Positions 29,527 to 40,904 of a DNA stretch of 64,000 nucleotides are shown here, piece by piece. Location: NCBI GenBank assembly GCA_003249555.1, contig QKIQ01000061.1:24917-88916 (forward strand), in the 5' to 3' direction. A program made the position numbers and the translations under genes. Every line of letters begins with the position of its first letter. The stretch's first letter is position 1. This DNA comes from Clostridia bacterium. GTDB lineage: Bacteria > Bacillota > Clostridia > Christensenellales > SZUA-584. The notes under the pieces were generated by a model that saw only the letters and a program-made list of their open reading frames with translations, was not told the origin of the DNA and searched no databases.

Positions 29527-29982
29527 TTAAAGCGCCTTGACCATTACAAGACGGTCTTCACCTTCCCCGTATTCGTCGATTCGAGTTTCTGTGGTTTTAA
29601 ACCCAAGCTTATCTTTATAAACTTTGACTGCCGGATGGTTAGTCGCATCTACTGTGAGTTCAACGCTATTGATCCCTTGCTGTTTCAGAATTATACAGCA
29701 GTCGGATAAAAAGCGTGTACCGAATCCTTTGCCTCGGTAAGACGGGTCAATGGCGATACTAAAAAGATACGCGTGATTCGGATGCGTCCAGTCGCGAAGA
29801 AAATGCGCACTGCCAATCACTTTACCGTCAAGCTTTAAAGCCGCCACAAGACCATGGCGGATAAAAGGCACAATTTCCCATTCGCTGAGGCCGTTTGGGC
29901 CAAATGCGTTTTTTTCTAGTTTAACCAGAGATGAGACTGTGTGGCTGTCGTTGTTATTAATCGTTTCAACTTTTAAACTCAA
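29527..29982 (-). CDS. GNAT family N-acetyltransferase
   Basis: The 151-residue protein has GNAT motif A (LFSIAIDPSYRGKGFGTRFL, with the acetyl-CoA loop RGKGFG) and a motif B-like segment (VYKDKLGFK) resembling RimI-type acetyltransferases. The substrate is unknown. It starts at TTG, overlapping the stop of the racemase-like gene (TTGA), with AGGAGG upstream, so the two are translationally coupled. Confidence 0.85.
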   Translation of the reverse strand: MSLKVETINNNDSHTVSSLVKLEKNAFGPNGLSEWEIVPFIRHGLVAALKLDGKVIGSAHFLRDWTHPNHAYLFSIAIDPSYRGKGFGTRFLSDCCIILKQQGINSVELTVDATNHPAVKVYKDKLGFKTTETRIDEYGEGEDRLVMVKAL

Positions 29983-31058
29983 AGGTCATCCTCCTTAAAA
30001 TAATGGCTGACATACGGAGATGTTGTCACGGATAGCAGACCCGGGTATAAAAGATTGAACCGCACTTCATCGCCGAGGCTGTAGTCCTGCTTGCTGTCGC
30101 TGATATCCAGTATGATATAATCGCTGCTGCCTCCCAGAATTTTAATGCTTTTGTCTACGGGTATGAGGCCCGCCAGACGAACATCCTGCTTCCCGAGCGC
30201 AATCAGCGCCCGCTGTCTGATACCATGGTTTTTAAAAACCGGCGTATTGCCGAAGGCATCCGCCCCGATAGCACCAAGCGGTATCGAAGGCTTTTTCTTA
30301 ATTTCCACGATTTCAGCCACAAGCTGAAACGCATCCTGATATGTTCCGTTTAAAGTGCTGTGCTTGGAGCTGTTGCGCCCCAATAAAATTCCTTCGCCGA
30401 TACGAATCTGGTTGATTTCGCTGGGCATATGTCCGTTTTGTATGAGATGAAGGCAATTTGTTCCGCCCACCGAGACAACGCAGTTTGGCATATCAAATGT
30501 ATCGTGAATATTGCGGGCGATTTTCGCAAGCATACCCATGTTCTTTCTAGACGGAAGAACACCGCCATAGCAGCCGACATTTGTGCCGATACCCAAGAAA
30601 TTGATGCCATCCAGCGATAGGATACGGCGAAGCCAGTCAGCCGCGCGGTTATACATCACACCTTCTCTTAAATCGCCCACATCAATCATGAGTATAATAC
30701 CGTGATGTTTGCCTGATTTTTTGCTTTGCTCAGTCAGTGATCTTATCATGCTGAATTCGGAATTGATACTCAGATCCGATAAGCTCACCACAGTTGCGGC
30801 GCTGCTGATACGGGGTAGCCGAAGCATCATGATCGGTGCGGTAATGCCAGCTTTTCTCAGATTTTGAACGTTTCTGATGCGTGCGTCGGCAAGGCCGATT
30901 ACACCTGCGCTGAGCATGGCTTTGGCTACCTCTGGCATACCTGAAACGCCCTTTGTGACGCCCACAACATCAATATCTTTTTCATGGCAAATGTCCACTA
31001 TTGTCCTTGCGTTGTGTTTTAATTTTTGCAGATTAATCTCCAATCGCGGTGTTTCCAA
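29979..31058 (-). CDS. Alanine/ornithine racemase-like PLP enzyme
   Basis: The 359-residue protein has an alanine-racemase-type barrel with the PLP lysine in VGVTKGV (Lys36) near the N-terminus and a C-terminal beta-domain. This order and length match the ornithine racemase (Orr) family of Clostridia better than canonical Alr. Orr interconverts L- and D-ornithine for oxidative ornithine degradation, but the partner genes (D-ornithine aminomutase, oraS/oraE) are absent here, so the substrate is uncertain. The start is TTG preceded by AAAGGAGG. Confidence 0.78.
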   Translation of the reverse strand: METPRLEINLQKLKHNARTIVDICHEKDIDVVGVTKGVSGMPEVAKAMLSAGVIGLADARIRNVQNLRKAGITAPIMMLRLPRISSAATVVSLSDLSINSEFSMIRSLTEQSKKSGKHHGIILMIDVGDLREGVMYNRAADWLRRILSLDGINFLGIGTNVGCYGGVLPSRKNMGMLAKIARNIHDTFDMPNCVVSVGGTNCLHLIQNGHMPSEINQIRIGEGILLGRNSSKHSTLNGTYQDAFQLVAEIVEIKKKPSIPLGAIGADAFGNTPVFKNHGIRQRALIALGKQDVRLAGLIPVDKSIKILGGSSDYIILDISDSKQDYSLGDEVRFNLLYPGLLSVTTSPYVSHYFKEDDL

Positions 31059-31272
31059 ACAGTCGCCTCCTTTACGTTTCGTCTATGTGCGAAGCACCAT
31101 CAAAAATTATGATTCAATATTTCCAGCAAAAAAAGAAGTTTATATTATGACAGGAATGAATGTGAAATGTGTACATCAGGAATACCAATCCAAGTTTTTA
31201 CAAGTATATCATGAAATGATACTTCGGTCAAACAAGCATAGAGCCCTTCTGAGACTGTTTCACATAAATATA

Positions 31273-31303
31273 TTGACTTAAAGTAAGCTTTAAACACTAT
31301 ACT
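31273..31303 (+). promoter_or_regulatory. Putative promoter of the aldo-keto reductase gene
   Basis: TTGACT, a 19-bp spacer and TATACT. The spacer is longer than ideal. Confidence 0.5.
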
Positions 31304-31330
31304 ATTGATATCATTTGCAAAAGGAATGTG

Positions 31331-32458
31331 ATGATTATGATGACGTATTCTACATTTGGAAAAACAGGGTTGAATGTATCTCGGTTTGGGCTTGGATGTA
31401 TGCGTTTTCCGGATAATGAACAGGACGCCATTCGTATGGTGCGTTATGCGATTGACTATGGTGTAAACTATTTGGATACCGCGTATATGTACAAAGACAG
31501 TGAAGCCATTACGGGCAGAGCATTGCGCGGCGGTTATCGCGACAGGGTGTATATTGCGGCTAAAAATCCGGTTTGGGATGTGGAAAAGCATGCGGATTAT
31601 GAAAAGTATTTGGATGAAGAGCTCAAACGGTTGGGCACGGATTATATCGATGTCTATCTGCTTCACAATTTGAACCATAACAACTGGGAATCCGTCAAAC
31701 GGTATGACGGGCTCACATTTCTTGATAAGATGGTGCGAAAGGGAAAGATCCGACACAAGGCGTTCTCTATCCACAATACGTTTGAGGCGTTTAAAGAAAT
31801 TGTGGACATCTTTGACTGGGAAATGGCGCAGATACAACTCAATATACTTGATGAACACAGGCAGGTTGGCGTAGAGGGACTTCAATATGCCGCAGACAAG
31901 GGTGTTGCCATGGTGGTGATGGAGCCGCTTCGGGGAGGATCTTTGCTGACAAATGTACCGCGGGAAATTGATGAACTGATTAGCCGATTTCCTGAAAAGC
32001 GGTCGCTTGTGGAATGGTGTTTCCGGTGGCTTTACAACAAATCTGAAGTTTCAGTTATTCTAAGCGGCACAAGTACGATTGATCAGCTGAAAGACAACTT
32101 GCGCATATTTGAGGATGCTCATCCCGATGTCATGAATGAGGACGAAAAAGCGCTTATTCGGCAGATACAGCAGGTTTACGAATCAAATAACAGCATTGGC
32201 TGTACAGGATGCAAGTACTGCATGCCGTGTCCTCAGAATATAAGCATACCGGAGATATTTAAGCTTTATAACAGCTATATGCTGGAGAAAAGCCATAAGA
32301 TCGATAAGTATGTGTATAATGATGCGATTGTGCCGAACGCAAAAGGCGCAGACAGATGTGTGGCATGCGGTTTGTGTGAATCACATTGTCCGCAGGGGCT
32401 CGAAATTTCGCGTCTGTTAAAAGATGTTCATGCTGTGTTTGCTTCAGAAGAGAAATAA
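31331..32458 (+). CDS. Aldo/keto reductase with C-terminal iron-sulfur domain
   Basis: The N-terminal ~280 residues form an AKR barrel (FGKTGLNVSRFGLG, LDTAYMYKDSE with the Asp/Tyr pair, IAAKNP with Lys, LLHNLN with His). The C-terminal ~100 residues carry cysteine clusters CTGCKYCMPC and CVACGLCESHCPQ, suggesting one or two 4Fe-4S clusters. This fused type is common in anaerobes; the substrate is unknown. Several ATGs (31331, 31337, 31340) and a GTG at 31328 are possible starts; AAGGA at 31321-31325 favours 31331. Confidence 0.88.
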   Translation: MIMMTYSTFGKTGLNVSRFGLGCMRFPDNEQDAIRMVRYAIDYGVNYLDTAYMYKDSEAITGRALRGGYRDRVYIAAKNPVWDVEKHADYEKYLDEELKRLGTDYIDVYLLHNLNHNNWESVKRYDGLTFLDKMVRKGKIRHKAFSIHNTFEAFKEIVDIFDWEMAQIQLNILDEHRQVGVEGLQYAADKGVAMVVMEPLRGGSLLTNVPREIDELISRFPEKRSLVEWCFRWLYNKSEVSVILSGTSTIDQLKDNLRIFEDAHPDVMNEDEKALIRQIQQVYESNNSIGCTGCKYCMPCPQNISIPEIFKLYNSYMLEKSHKIDKYVYNDAIVPNAKGADRCVACGLCESHCPQGLEISRLLKDVHAVFASEEK

Positions 32459-32489
32459 AACGTCCGGACGATGATTTGTCGCCCGGACG
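32455..32489 (-). terminator. Terminator of the greA-lysS operon
   Basis: CGTCCGG / CCGGACG forms the base of a hairpin with further internal pairing. On the minus strand it is followed by TTTTATTT. Confidence 0.7.
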
Positions 32490-32531
32490 CCTTGCAAAAA
32501 TATATATAAGAGCGATAAACGCTCATTAAAC

Positions 32532-34507
<1,976 letters not shown>

Positions 34508-34620
34508 GGCTTCCTCCCGGTGATTATCTTTTGTTTAGATAATATGTGCTTTTTAAATGGTATTATACCTGCATATTTTTGTGGTAAGTCATGAATTAAG
34601 CCCATTTTTATAATATGGAG

Positions 34621-34649
34621 ATTATATGGCAAGCAAAATTAGATGTCAA
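34621..34649 (-). promoter_or_regulatory. Consensus sigma-A promoter of greA-lysS
   Basis: On the minus strand TTGACA, exactly 17 bp, TATAAT: a perfect consensus promoter about 110 bp upstream of greA. The leader is long and shows no known riboswitch. Confidence 0.85.
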
Positions 34650-34727
34650 GAACTTCACGCACAATAAGTGTATAATATGTGTATAAACAGTTGATCAGGG
34701 CATACTTGCTTGGGTCACAGATATGCT

Positions 34728-34755
34728 TTGCTTATTGAATATCATATGCTATACT
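34728..34755 (+). promoter_or_regulatory. Putative promoter of serC
   Basis: TTGCTT, 16-bp spacer, TATACT, about 135 bp before serC. Nothing else is recognised in the 384-bp gap apart from the divergent greA promoter. Confidence 0.5.
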
Positions 34756-34891
34756 GGCTGCATAATAGAAAAGGTAAAAAACTATAGGGAATGGCTTGTG
34801 TTTCTAAAACATAAAGCATATAATGTATAAAAAAGTTTGTTAAATAATTATCAATGTATTATAAATCTTTCTTATTCTTAGGAGGTTATCA

Positions 34892-35968
34892 ATGAAGGTA
34901 TACAATTTCTCTGCAGGGCCGGCATGTCTGCCTGAAGCTGTGCTTGTTAAAGCGCGCGAAGAGCTCGTTATCTATGGCAACAGCGGCATGTCCGTGATGG
35001 AAATGAGCCATCGAAGCGCTGATTATGAAGCGATTATCAATCAGGCGGAAAAAGACTTAAGAGAGCTTATGACGATTCCCCAAAACTATAAAGTGCTCTT
35101 TTTGCAGGGCGGCGCGTCTATGCAGTTTTCTATGGTGCCCATCAATCTGATGACCACATACAAACGCGCATATTATTTGAAGACGGGTGCATTTGCCAAG
35201 AAAGCGATTTCTGAAGCGAAAAAAGTTGGAGAGGTCATTGTTCCAGTTTCCTCGGAAGACAAAACATTTTCTTATATACCCGAAACTACGCCCGATATGT
35301 TTGACAAAAATGCGGATTATGTGCACATCACCTCGAATAATACGATATACGGCACACGCTTTACCAAGCTGCCAGACACAAACGGAATATCCATCGTCAG
35401 TGATATGTCTTCGTGCATCCTATCCGAGACGATCAATGTCGGTGATTACGGTCTTATTTATGCCGGCGCACAGAAAAACATTGGGCCTGCGGGTGTCACC
35501 GTGGTCATCGTTCGTGAAGACCTTATCGGCAAAGCGCCTGAAAACACGTCTTCGATGCTGGATTACAAGATCATGGCAGACAACGACTCAATGTATAATA
35601 CGCCGCCGACATACGGTATATACATTGCGGGGCTCGTATTTGCTCATCTGAAAAAAGAAGGCGGTGTGGAGGCGATGCAAAAACGCAACGAAGAAAAAGC
35701 CGCGTTGCTTTATGATTATCTCGATAGCTCGTCGCTGTTTAAGCCGACGGCAAATAAAAAGGACCGCTCGCTTATGAATGTGACGTTTGTCACAGGCGAC
35801 GCGGAGCTGGATAAAAAATTTGTATCGGAAGCCAAAACGCAGGGCATTGTGAATATCAAGGGGCACAGAAGCGTGGGCGGGATGAGAGCCAGCATTTACA
35901 ACGCGATGCCAGTCGAAGGCATAAAAACGCTGGTCAGTTTTATGAAAGAATTCGAGAAAAATGCGTAA
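34892..35968 (+). CDS. serC: Phosphoserine aminotransferase
   Basis: The 358-residue PLP enzyme begins YNFSAGPACLPEAVL, has MEMSHRSADYE, LFLQGGASMQFSMVP and the PLP-lysine segment GAQKNIGPAG, and ends with GHRSVGGMRASIYNA, all SerC signatures. It transaminates 3-phosphohydroxypyruvate with glutamate. TAGGAGG precedes the ATG. serA follows 27 bp later, making a two-step serine synthesis unit; serB is not in the window. Confidence 0.97.
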   Translation: MKVYNFSAGPACLPEAVLVKAREELVIYGNSGMSVMEMSHRSADYEAIINQAEKDLRELMTIPQNYKVLFLQGGASMQFSMVPINLMTTYKRAYYLKTGAFAKKAISEAKKVGEVIVPVSSEDKTFSYIPETTPDMFDKNADYVHITSNNTIYGTRFTKLPDTNGISIVSDMSSCILSETINVGDYGLIYAGAQKNIGPAGVTVVIVREDLIGKAPENTSSMLDYKIMADNDSMYNTPPTYGIYIAGLVFAHLKKEGGVEAMQKRNEEKAALLYDYLDSSSLFKPTANKKDRSLMNVTFVTGDAELDKKFVSEAKTQGIVNIKGHRSVGGMRASIYNAMPVEGIKTLVSFMKEFEKNA

Positions 35969-35995
35969 GATAGTGAAAAGGAGCAAATAGATAGT

Positions 35996-37165
35996 ATGTT
36001 TAAAATAAAAAAGCTCAATGCGATTTCTCATGTGGTTAATGAGTATTTGACACCGGATAAATACGATATCAGCGAAGATTTAGATAATTACGACGCAATA
36101 CTTGTAAGAAGTGCAAAATGCCACGATCTTGACATGCCAAAGTGTGTGCTTGCGATTGCGAGGGCGGGCGCAGGCGTCAACAACATTCCCGTAGAAGAAT
36201 GTGCGAAAAAGGGCATTGTGGTGTTTAATACGCCGGGCGCAAACGCAAACGGTGTGAAAGAACTCGTGCTTGCGGGTATGCTGATTGCAAGCCGTCACAT
36301 TATTGAGGCCAATGAGTGGGTAAAGACGCTCAAAGGCAAGGGCGACGAGGTGCTGCCGCTTGTGGAAAAAGGCAAGAAGCAGTTTGTGGGGCCCGAAATT
36401 GCGGGAAAAACACTTGGTGTGATTGGTCTTGGTGCTATCGGCGTGATGGTGGCCAATGCAGCCCGTTCACTGGGTATGCACGTCATTGGCTACGACCCGT
36501 ACATATCCATTGAATCTGCATGGGGGCTGGACCACGATGTACAGCGCGCCATAAACCTTGACACCGTGCTGACTAAGGCAGATTACATCACGCTGCATAT
36601 TCCGCTGATGGATCAAACCAAAAGTTTTATCGGAGAAGCGGAATTCGCTAAAATGAAGGAAAACGCGGTGTTGCTGAACTTTGCAAGAAACGGTCTTATC
36701 AATTATGACGCGCTTTTTGATGCATTGGATAACGGCAGCATCAGCCGCTACGTAACGGATTTTCCCAATGATAAGCTGCTTTCTTACGACAGCGTGATCA
36801 GCATTCCGCATCTTGGCGCGTCTACACCTGAATCCGAAGAGAACTGCGCCATCATGGCGGCGACACAGCTCAAGGATTATCTCGAGACGGGCAAGATTGA
36901 AAATTCAGTGAATCTGCCGACTGCGGTTCTGCCGTTTACGGGCAAATTTCGCATTGCCGTGATTCACAAAAATATCACGGGCATGGTTGGACAGATTACC
37001 GCTTTTCTTGCTGAAACGGGCGCAAACATTACGGATATGGTGAACAAGTCTAACGGGGAGATCGCGTATACCGTGATCAACCTTGATGAAAAAGTCGCCG
37101 AAGCAACGATCCAAAAGATTCAGGAAATCAGCAGCGTGATTCGCGTGCGTACATTTGAAAGATAA
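35996..37165 (+). CDS. serA: D-3-phosphoglycerate dehydrogenase
   Basis: The 389-residue protein has the NAD-binding loop GLGAIGVMVANAA, NFARNGLI with catalytic Arg, and IPHLGASTPESEENC with catalytic His. A C-terminal ACT domain (about 318-389, IAVIHKNITGMVGQITAFLAETG) probably senses serine. It oxidises 3-phosphoglycerate, the first step of serine synthesis. This is the short form without the intervening regulatory domain. It is co-oriented with serC and a cyclophilin gene. Confidence 0.95.
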   Translation: MFKIKKLNAISHVVNEYLTPDKYDISEDLDNYDAILVRSAKCHDLDMPKCVLAIARAGAGVNNIPVEECAKKGIVVFNTPGANANGVKELVLAGMLIASRHIIEANEWVKTLKGKGDEVLPLVEKGKKQFVGPEIAGKTLGVIGLGAIGVMVANAARSLGMHVIGYDPYISIESAWGLDHDVQRAINLDTVLTKADYITLHIPLMDQTKSFIGEAEFAKMKENAVLLNFARNGLINYDALFDALDNGSISRYVTDFPNDKLLSYDSVISIPHLGASTPESEENCAIMAATQLKDYLETGKIENSVNLPTAVLPFTGKFRIAVIHKNITGMVGQITAFLAETGANITDMVNKSNGEIAYTVINLDEKVAEATIQKIQEISSVIRVRTFER

Positions 37166-37182
37166 AGAAAGAAGAGGCAGAT

Positions 37183-37686
37183 ATGGTCATCATTGAAATG
37201 GCAGACGGAAAGAAGATAAAAATTGAGCTTGCCGCCGATCAGGCACCGAACACAGCGGCTAACTTTAAAAGCCTGGTGTCAAAGGGCTTTTATAACGGGC
37301 TTATTTTCCACCGCGTCATCAGCGGGTTTATGATTCAAGGCGGCTGCCCCAGCGGCAGCGGCACAGGCGGGCCGGGGTACGCGATCAAGGGCGAGTTTGC
37401 GGCAAACGGCGTGGATAACACGCTCAGCCACAAGCGTGGCGTGGTGTCTATGGCGCGCGCGGCAGGGCACAACACGGCGGGTTCTCAGTTTTTTATCGTC
37501 CATGAGGACGCGCCATTCCTCGACAAACAATACGCGGCGTTCGGTCGCGTGACGGAGGGGATGGACGTGGTGGACGCGATTGCGGCGGTTCAAACTGACG
37601 CGGCGGACAGACCCAAAGAACCGCAGGTGATAAAAAGCGTGACGCTCACCGATGACGAGACGGTGACAGAGCCCCAAAAGGTTTAG
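37183..37686 (+). CDS. Cyclophilin-type peptidyl-prolyl cis-trans isomerase
   Basis: This 167-residue cytoplasmic protein has the cyclophilin core: FHRVISGFMIQGG with catalytic Arg, MARAAGHNTAGSQFFI and AFGRVTEGMDVV. No signal peptide is present. It catalyses proline isomerisation and assists folding. It starts 17 bp after serA and ends before a strong terminator, so it is the last gene of the serC-serA unit. Confidence 0.95.
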   Translation: MVIIEMADGKKIKIELAADQAPNTAANFKSLVSKGFYNGLIFHRVISGFMIQGGCPSGSGTGGPGYAIKGEFAANGVDNTLSHKRGVVSMARAAGHNTAGSQFFIVHEDAPFLDKQYAAFGRVTEGMDVVDAIAAVQTDAADRPKEPQVIKSVTLTDDETVTEPQKV

Positions 37687-37711
37687 TTATAAGTATTGTT
37701 GTTTCATGTAT

Positions 37712-37746
37712 ATCCCCGGTTGAAGGAAGCTTTGCCGGGGATTTTA
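37712..37746 (+). terminator. Terminator of serC-serA-cyclophilin
   Basis: ATCCCCGG / CCGGGGAT, 8-bp perfect stem with a 15-base loop, followed by TTTATC. Confidence 0.85.
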
Positions 37747-37848
37747 TCAACTATTTGATTTGTTACTACCACACATCAATAGACTTCATTTAGCCCAAAC
37801 GGAATAATGAACCGCCATACTATTTGTTACAGCGGCTGAAAAGTTTTT

Positions 37849-38949
37849 TTACACATTGAATTTAAACAGCGTGACGTCCCCGTCCTGCATCACGTAATCC
37901 TTACCCTCCTGACGCACCAGACCTTTGGCTTTGGCGGCTGCCATGTCTCCGCACGCTTTGAGGTCTTCAAAGGCGACGATTTCCGCCCGGATAAAGCCGC
38001 GCTCAAAATCAGTGTGGATCTTGCCTGCCGCGCTGGGCGCTTTTGTGCCGCGCTCAATTGTCCATGCGCGCACTTCTTTTTCGCCCGCCGTTAAGTAGCT
38101 GATGAGGTTTAGGAGCTTGTAACTTTTTTGAACGAGCGCGTTAAGACCGCTTTGCGCAATGCCGAGCTCCTCCAAAAACATCTGCCGCTCTTCGGGTGAG
38201 AGCGTAGAAAGCTCCTCCTCCAGTTTGGCGCAGATCACCATCACTTCAGCTCCTTGCGTCTCTGCGAGCGTCAAAAGCGCGGACACCTGAGGCAGTGTAT
38301 ACGGATCTTTGCAGGATGAGTCTATTTCCGATATATTGGCGGCGTACAGCATGGGTTTATCGGTCAGCAGAAACAGCTCGCCCACCAAAGTGCGCTGCGC
38401 GTCATCCAGCTCCATGCACGCCGTGAAAATGCCCTTTTCAAGATTTGCTTTGACGAATTGCAGCGTGTCGCACTCGAAAGCGTACTTTTTGTCTCCGGAC
38501 TTTTTCATTTTTTCGCTGCGCGTCAGCCGCTTGTCCACCGTTTCTATATCCGCAAAAATGAGCTCGAAGTTGATTGTTTCCGCGTCTCTTGTGCTGCCAA
38601 TACTGCCGTCCACATGCGTGACATCGTCGTCCTCAAAGCAGCGAACCACATGCAGTATCGCGTCCACCTCGCGGATGTGCGCGAGAAATTTATTGCCAAG
38701 GCCCTCTCCGCGGCTGGCGCCCTTCACAAGCCCCGCGATATCCACAAATTCGATCACGGCAGGTGTGAATTTGGCGGGATGATAAAGGCTCGCCAAAAAG
38801 TCCATGCGTGCATCGGGAACAGGGACAACGCCGACGTTGGGATCGATGGTGCAAAAGGGATAGTTTTCGCTCGCCGCCCCTGCACCTGTGAGCGCGTTAA
38901 ACAGCGACGATTTGCCTACGTTGGGCAGGCCGACAATGCCAAGCTTCAT
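37849..38949 (-). CDS. ychF: Ribosome-associated ATPase YchF/OLA1
   Basis: Starting at the ATG at 38949 (366 residues, with GAGGT upstream), the protein has the P-loop GLPNVGKSS at residues 6-14, DIAGLVKGASRGEGLG (switch II, G3), a central coiled-coil insert and a C-terminal TGS-like DUF933 domain (AWTIERGTKAPSAAGKIHTDFERGFIRAEI). YchF prefers ATP over GTP and is linked to ribosome and oxidative-stress responses. A longer frame from a GTG at 38976 has no ribosome site. Confidence 0.96.
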   Translation of the reverse strand: MKLGIVGLPNVGKSSLFNALTGAGAASENYPFCTIDPNVGVVPVPDARMDFLASLYHPAKFTPAVIEFVDIAGLVKGASRGEGLGNKFLAHIREVDAILHVVRCFEDDDVTHVDGSIGSTRDAETINFELIFADIETVDKRLTRSEKMKKSGDKKYAFECDTLQFVKANLEKGIFTACMELDDAQRTLVGELFLLTDKPMLYAANISEIDSSCKDPYTLPQVSALLTLAETQGAEVMVICAKLEEELSTLSPEERQMFLEELGIAQSGLNALVQKSYKLLNLISYLTAGEKEVRAWTIERGTKAPSAAGKIHTDFERGFIRAEIVAFEDLKACGDMAAAKAKGLVRQEGKDYVMQDGDVTLFKFNV

Positions 38950-38979
38950 ACATACCTCGTAGAAAATAATATTCACGTC

Positions 38980-39008
38980 ATTATAGCGCCGTAAGAGAGC
39001 AAAATCAA
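38980..39008 (-). promoter_or_regulatory. Sigma-A promoter of ychF
   Basis: On the minus strand TTGATT, 17-bp spacer, TATAAT. The rest of the gap to 39319 contains only a weak promoter candidate (TTGTGA-17-TAAAAT, 39240-39268) for the next operon. Confidence 0.75.
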
Positions 39009-39319
39009 CTCGATTATAAGCAGCTTAATGGCTTTGCAGTTCAATACGCACATTTCCATCATCGTCAATCACAAGATGCATGGGCTTAATGAATTTATGA
39101 TAGAATTGTTATTTTTTCGCGCTTATTTATTTTCAATGGGCGTCTCCTTTTCAATATATAAACTCAATTATACCAAGAAATGGTGCAAACTCAATGAACA
39201 TACCATGAATTATCTGTTTTATGCAGGATAAAATTGCGGTTGTGAATCATATCAATTAGGTGTAAAATTATTTATTATAAATTTTCATCAACCGGCCAAG
39301 AGGCAGTGGGGAGGCAAAC

Positions 39320-40480
39320 GTGTCAAAGACGATACAGGAGATAAACGAAAAGCTCAAAAAGGGAAAGGCCGTGGTGTTTACCGCCGAGGAAGCGGTGCAG
39401 ATGGCCAAGGAGCAGGGTGTTGCCGCATGTGCGAAGAAAATCGACGTGGTGACGGCGGCTACTTTTGGCGCGATGTGCTCGTCCGGTGCGGTTCTTAATT
39501 TCGGTCACAGTGAGCCGCCCATCCGTATGGCGGAAATTTCGCTTAACGGCGTGGAGGCCTATGGTGGGCTTGCTGCTGTGGATACGTATATCGGCGCCAC
39601 GCAGCCCGGGAAAACCACAGACATTGAATATGGCGGCGCGCATGTGATCGAAGACCTTATTGCGGGCAAAGAAGTGGAGCTTGTCGCGCGCTCGGGCGGT
39701 ACAGATTGTTATTCGCGCAAGGAGATAAAGACCAAAATTTCGCTTGCGGATATGAACCAGGCGTATATTTTTAATCCTCGCAACGCATATCAGAATTATT
39801 CAGCGGCGACCAACACAACCAACAAGACAAAACGCACATATATGGGGACGCTGCTCCCGAACATGGGCAATATCACATATTCAACATCCGGAGAGATGTC
39901 TCCGCTGCTGAAAGACCCCAAGCTTCGCACCATCGGCATCGGTACGCGCATACTGTTGTGCGGCGGCGAGGGTTATGTTGTGTTTGAGGGTACGCAGGCT
40001 GTCAACAAAGTGAAGGAGCTTCCCAACAAAGACATGCATTATGCGGGATACACCCTGGCGGTGATGGGCGATATGCGTGGCATGAGCAGCGAATATATTA
40101 AAGCCGCAACGTTTGAGGGATACGGTGTATCGATGTATGTGGGTATCGGCGTGCCGATTCCCGTGATCGACGAAGATATGATGGCCGATCTTGCCGTACC
40201 CAATGAAGAGCTTCATACGTATGTCTGCGATTATGGTTTCAGCAGCCGTTCGCGCGAGGAATTGAAGCTCGTGAGCTACGCGCAGCTGCGGTCCGGTCAG
40301 GTGGAAATCGGTGCGAAAAAGATCAGAACGGCGCCGCTGTCAAGCCTGCTAAAAGCGCGCAAGATTGCGGGCGAGCTCAAAGAAAAGCTGCTGAATGGCA
40401 GCTTTGAGATGACGCAGCCGGCGGCAAAGCTGCCGCACAGAGACAGCGTGAATGCGTTGAATATAAAAGGGGATGAGTGA
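39320..40480 (+). CDS. Homocysteine biosynthesis protein (DUF39/HcyBio, COG1900)
   Basis: The 386-residue protein matches the HcyBio/DUF39 family first shown in methanogens to convert aspartate semialdehyde and sulfide to homocysteine. ATFGAMCSSGAVLNFGH holds Cys53 and SGGTDCYSRKE holds Cys130, consistent in position with the two cysteines reported as important in the methanogen protein. It is first of a tight three-gene operon with a NIL-ferredoxin and a UPF0280 protein, the same three families implicated in that pathway. This suggests homocysteine synthesis without O-acyl-homoserine. Confidence 0.9.
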   Translation: MSKTIQEINEKLKKGKAVVFTAEEAVQMAKEQGVAACAKKIDVVTAATFGAMCSSGAVLNFGHSEPPIRMAEISLNGVEAYGGLAAVDTYIGATQPGKTTDIEYGGAHVIEDLIAGKEVELVARSGGTDCYSRKEIKTKISLADMNQAYIFNPRNAYQNYSAATNTTNKTKRTYMGTLLPNMGNITYSTSGEMSPLLKDPKLRTIGIGTRILLCGGEGYVVFEGTQAVNKVKELPNKDMHYAGYTLAVMGDMRGMSSEYIKAATFEGYGVSMYVGIGVPIPVIDEDMMADLAVPNEELHTYVCDYGFSSRSREELKLVSYAQLRSGQVEIGAKKIRTAPLSSLLKARKIAGELKEKLLNGSFEMTQPAAKLPHRDSVNALNIKGDE

Positions 40481-40481
40481 C

Positions 40482-40904
40482 ATGGAAAACAAACGCATCA
40501 AAATCGGGTTGACATTTCCGCCGGAAAAAACGGATAAGCCCGTCGTCACAAATCTTGTAAAATACGGCCTTACGTTTAATATTTTAAAGGCGTATATTTC
40601 GCCGGGGAAAACGGGCAATATTATACTCGAGATTTCCGGCAGCGATGATAATATCAGGCAGAGCCTTGCGTATCTTGAGGCAGAAGGCATTGTCGTCAAG
40701 ATATATACGGACAGTGTGATTCACTACGAGGAAAAGTGCATGCACTGTGGTGCATGTACATCCGTGTGCCCGTCCGGTGCGCTTGTGATGAACAAGGAGA
40801 CATGGGAGCTGGAGTTTAATATGGACAAATGCCTGCTGTGCGGGCATTGCGTGAGGGCGTGCCCCGCGCGCGCGATAAAAAGCTTTGACGAAGCCATTCT
40901 CTGA
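40482..40904 (+). CDS. NIL-domain ferredoxin, two 4Fe-4S clusters
   Basis: The N-terminal ~75 residues form a NIL/ACT-like domain, and the C-terminal part has two ferredoxin motifs, CMHCGACTSVCPSG and CLLCGHCVRACPA. I place the start at the ATG at 40482 (140 residues) because AAAGGGG lies 9 bases upstream; an ATG at 40473 overlaps it. The upstream stop is at 40478-40480. By analogy with the methanogen protein it would deliver electrons to the DUF39 enzyme during sulfur transfer. It overlaps the next gene by about 20 bp. Confidence 0.9.
   Translation: MENKRIKIGLTFPPEKTDKPVVTNLVKYGLTFNILKAYISPGKTGNIILEISGSDDNIRQSLAYLEAEGIVVKIYTDSVIHYEEKCMHCGACTSVCPSGALVMNKETWELEFNMDKCLLCGHCVRACPARAIKSFDEAIL

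Noticed and set aside
39028..39231. 67-codon frame between ychF and the homocysteine operon
   Set aside because: No ribosome site, no family resemblance, AT-rich intergenic composition.
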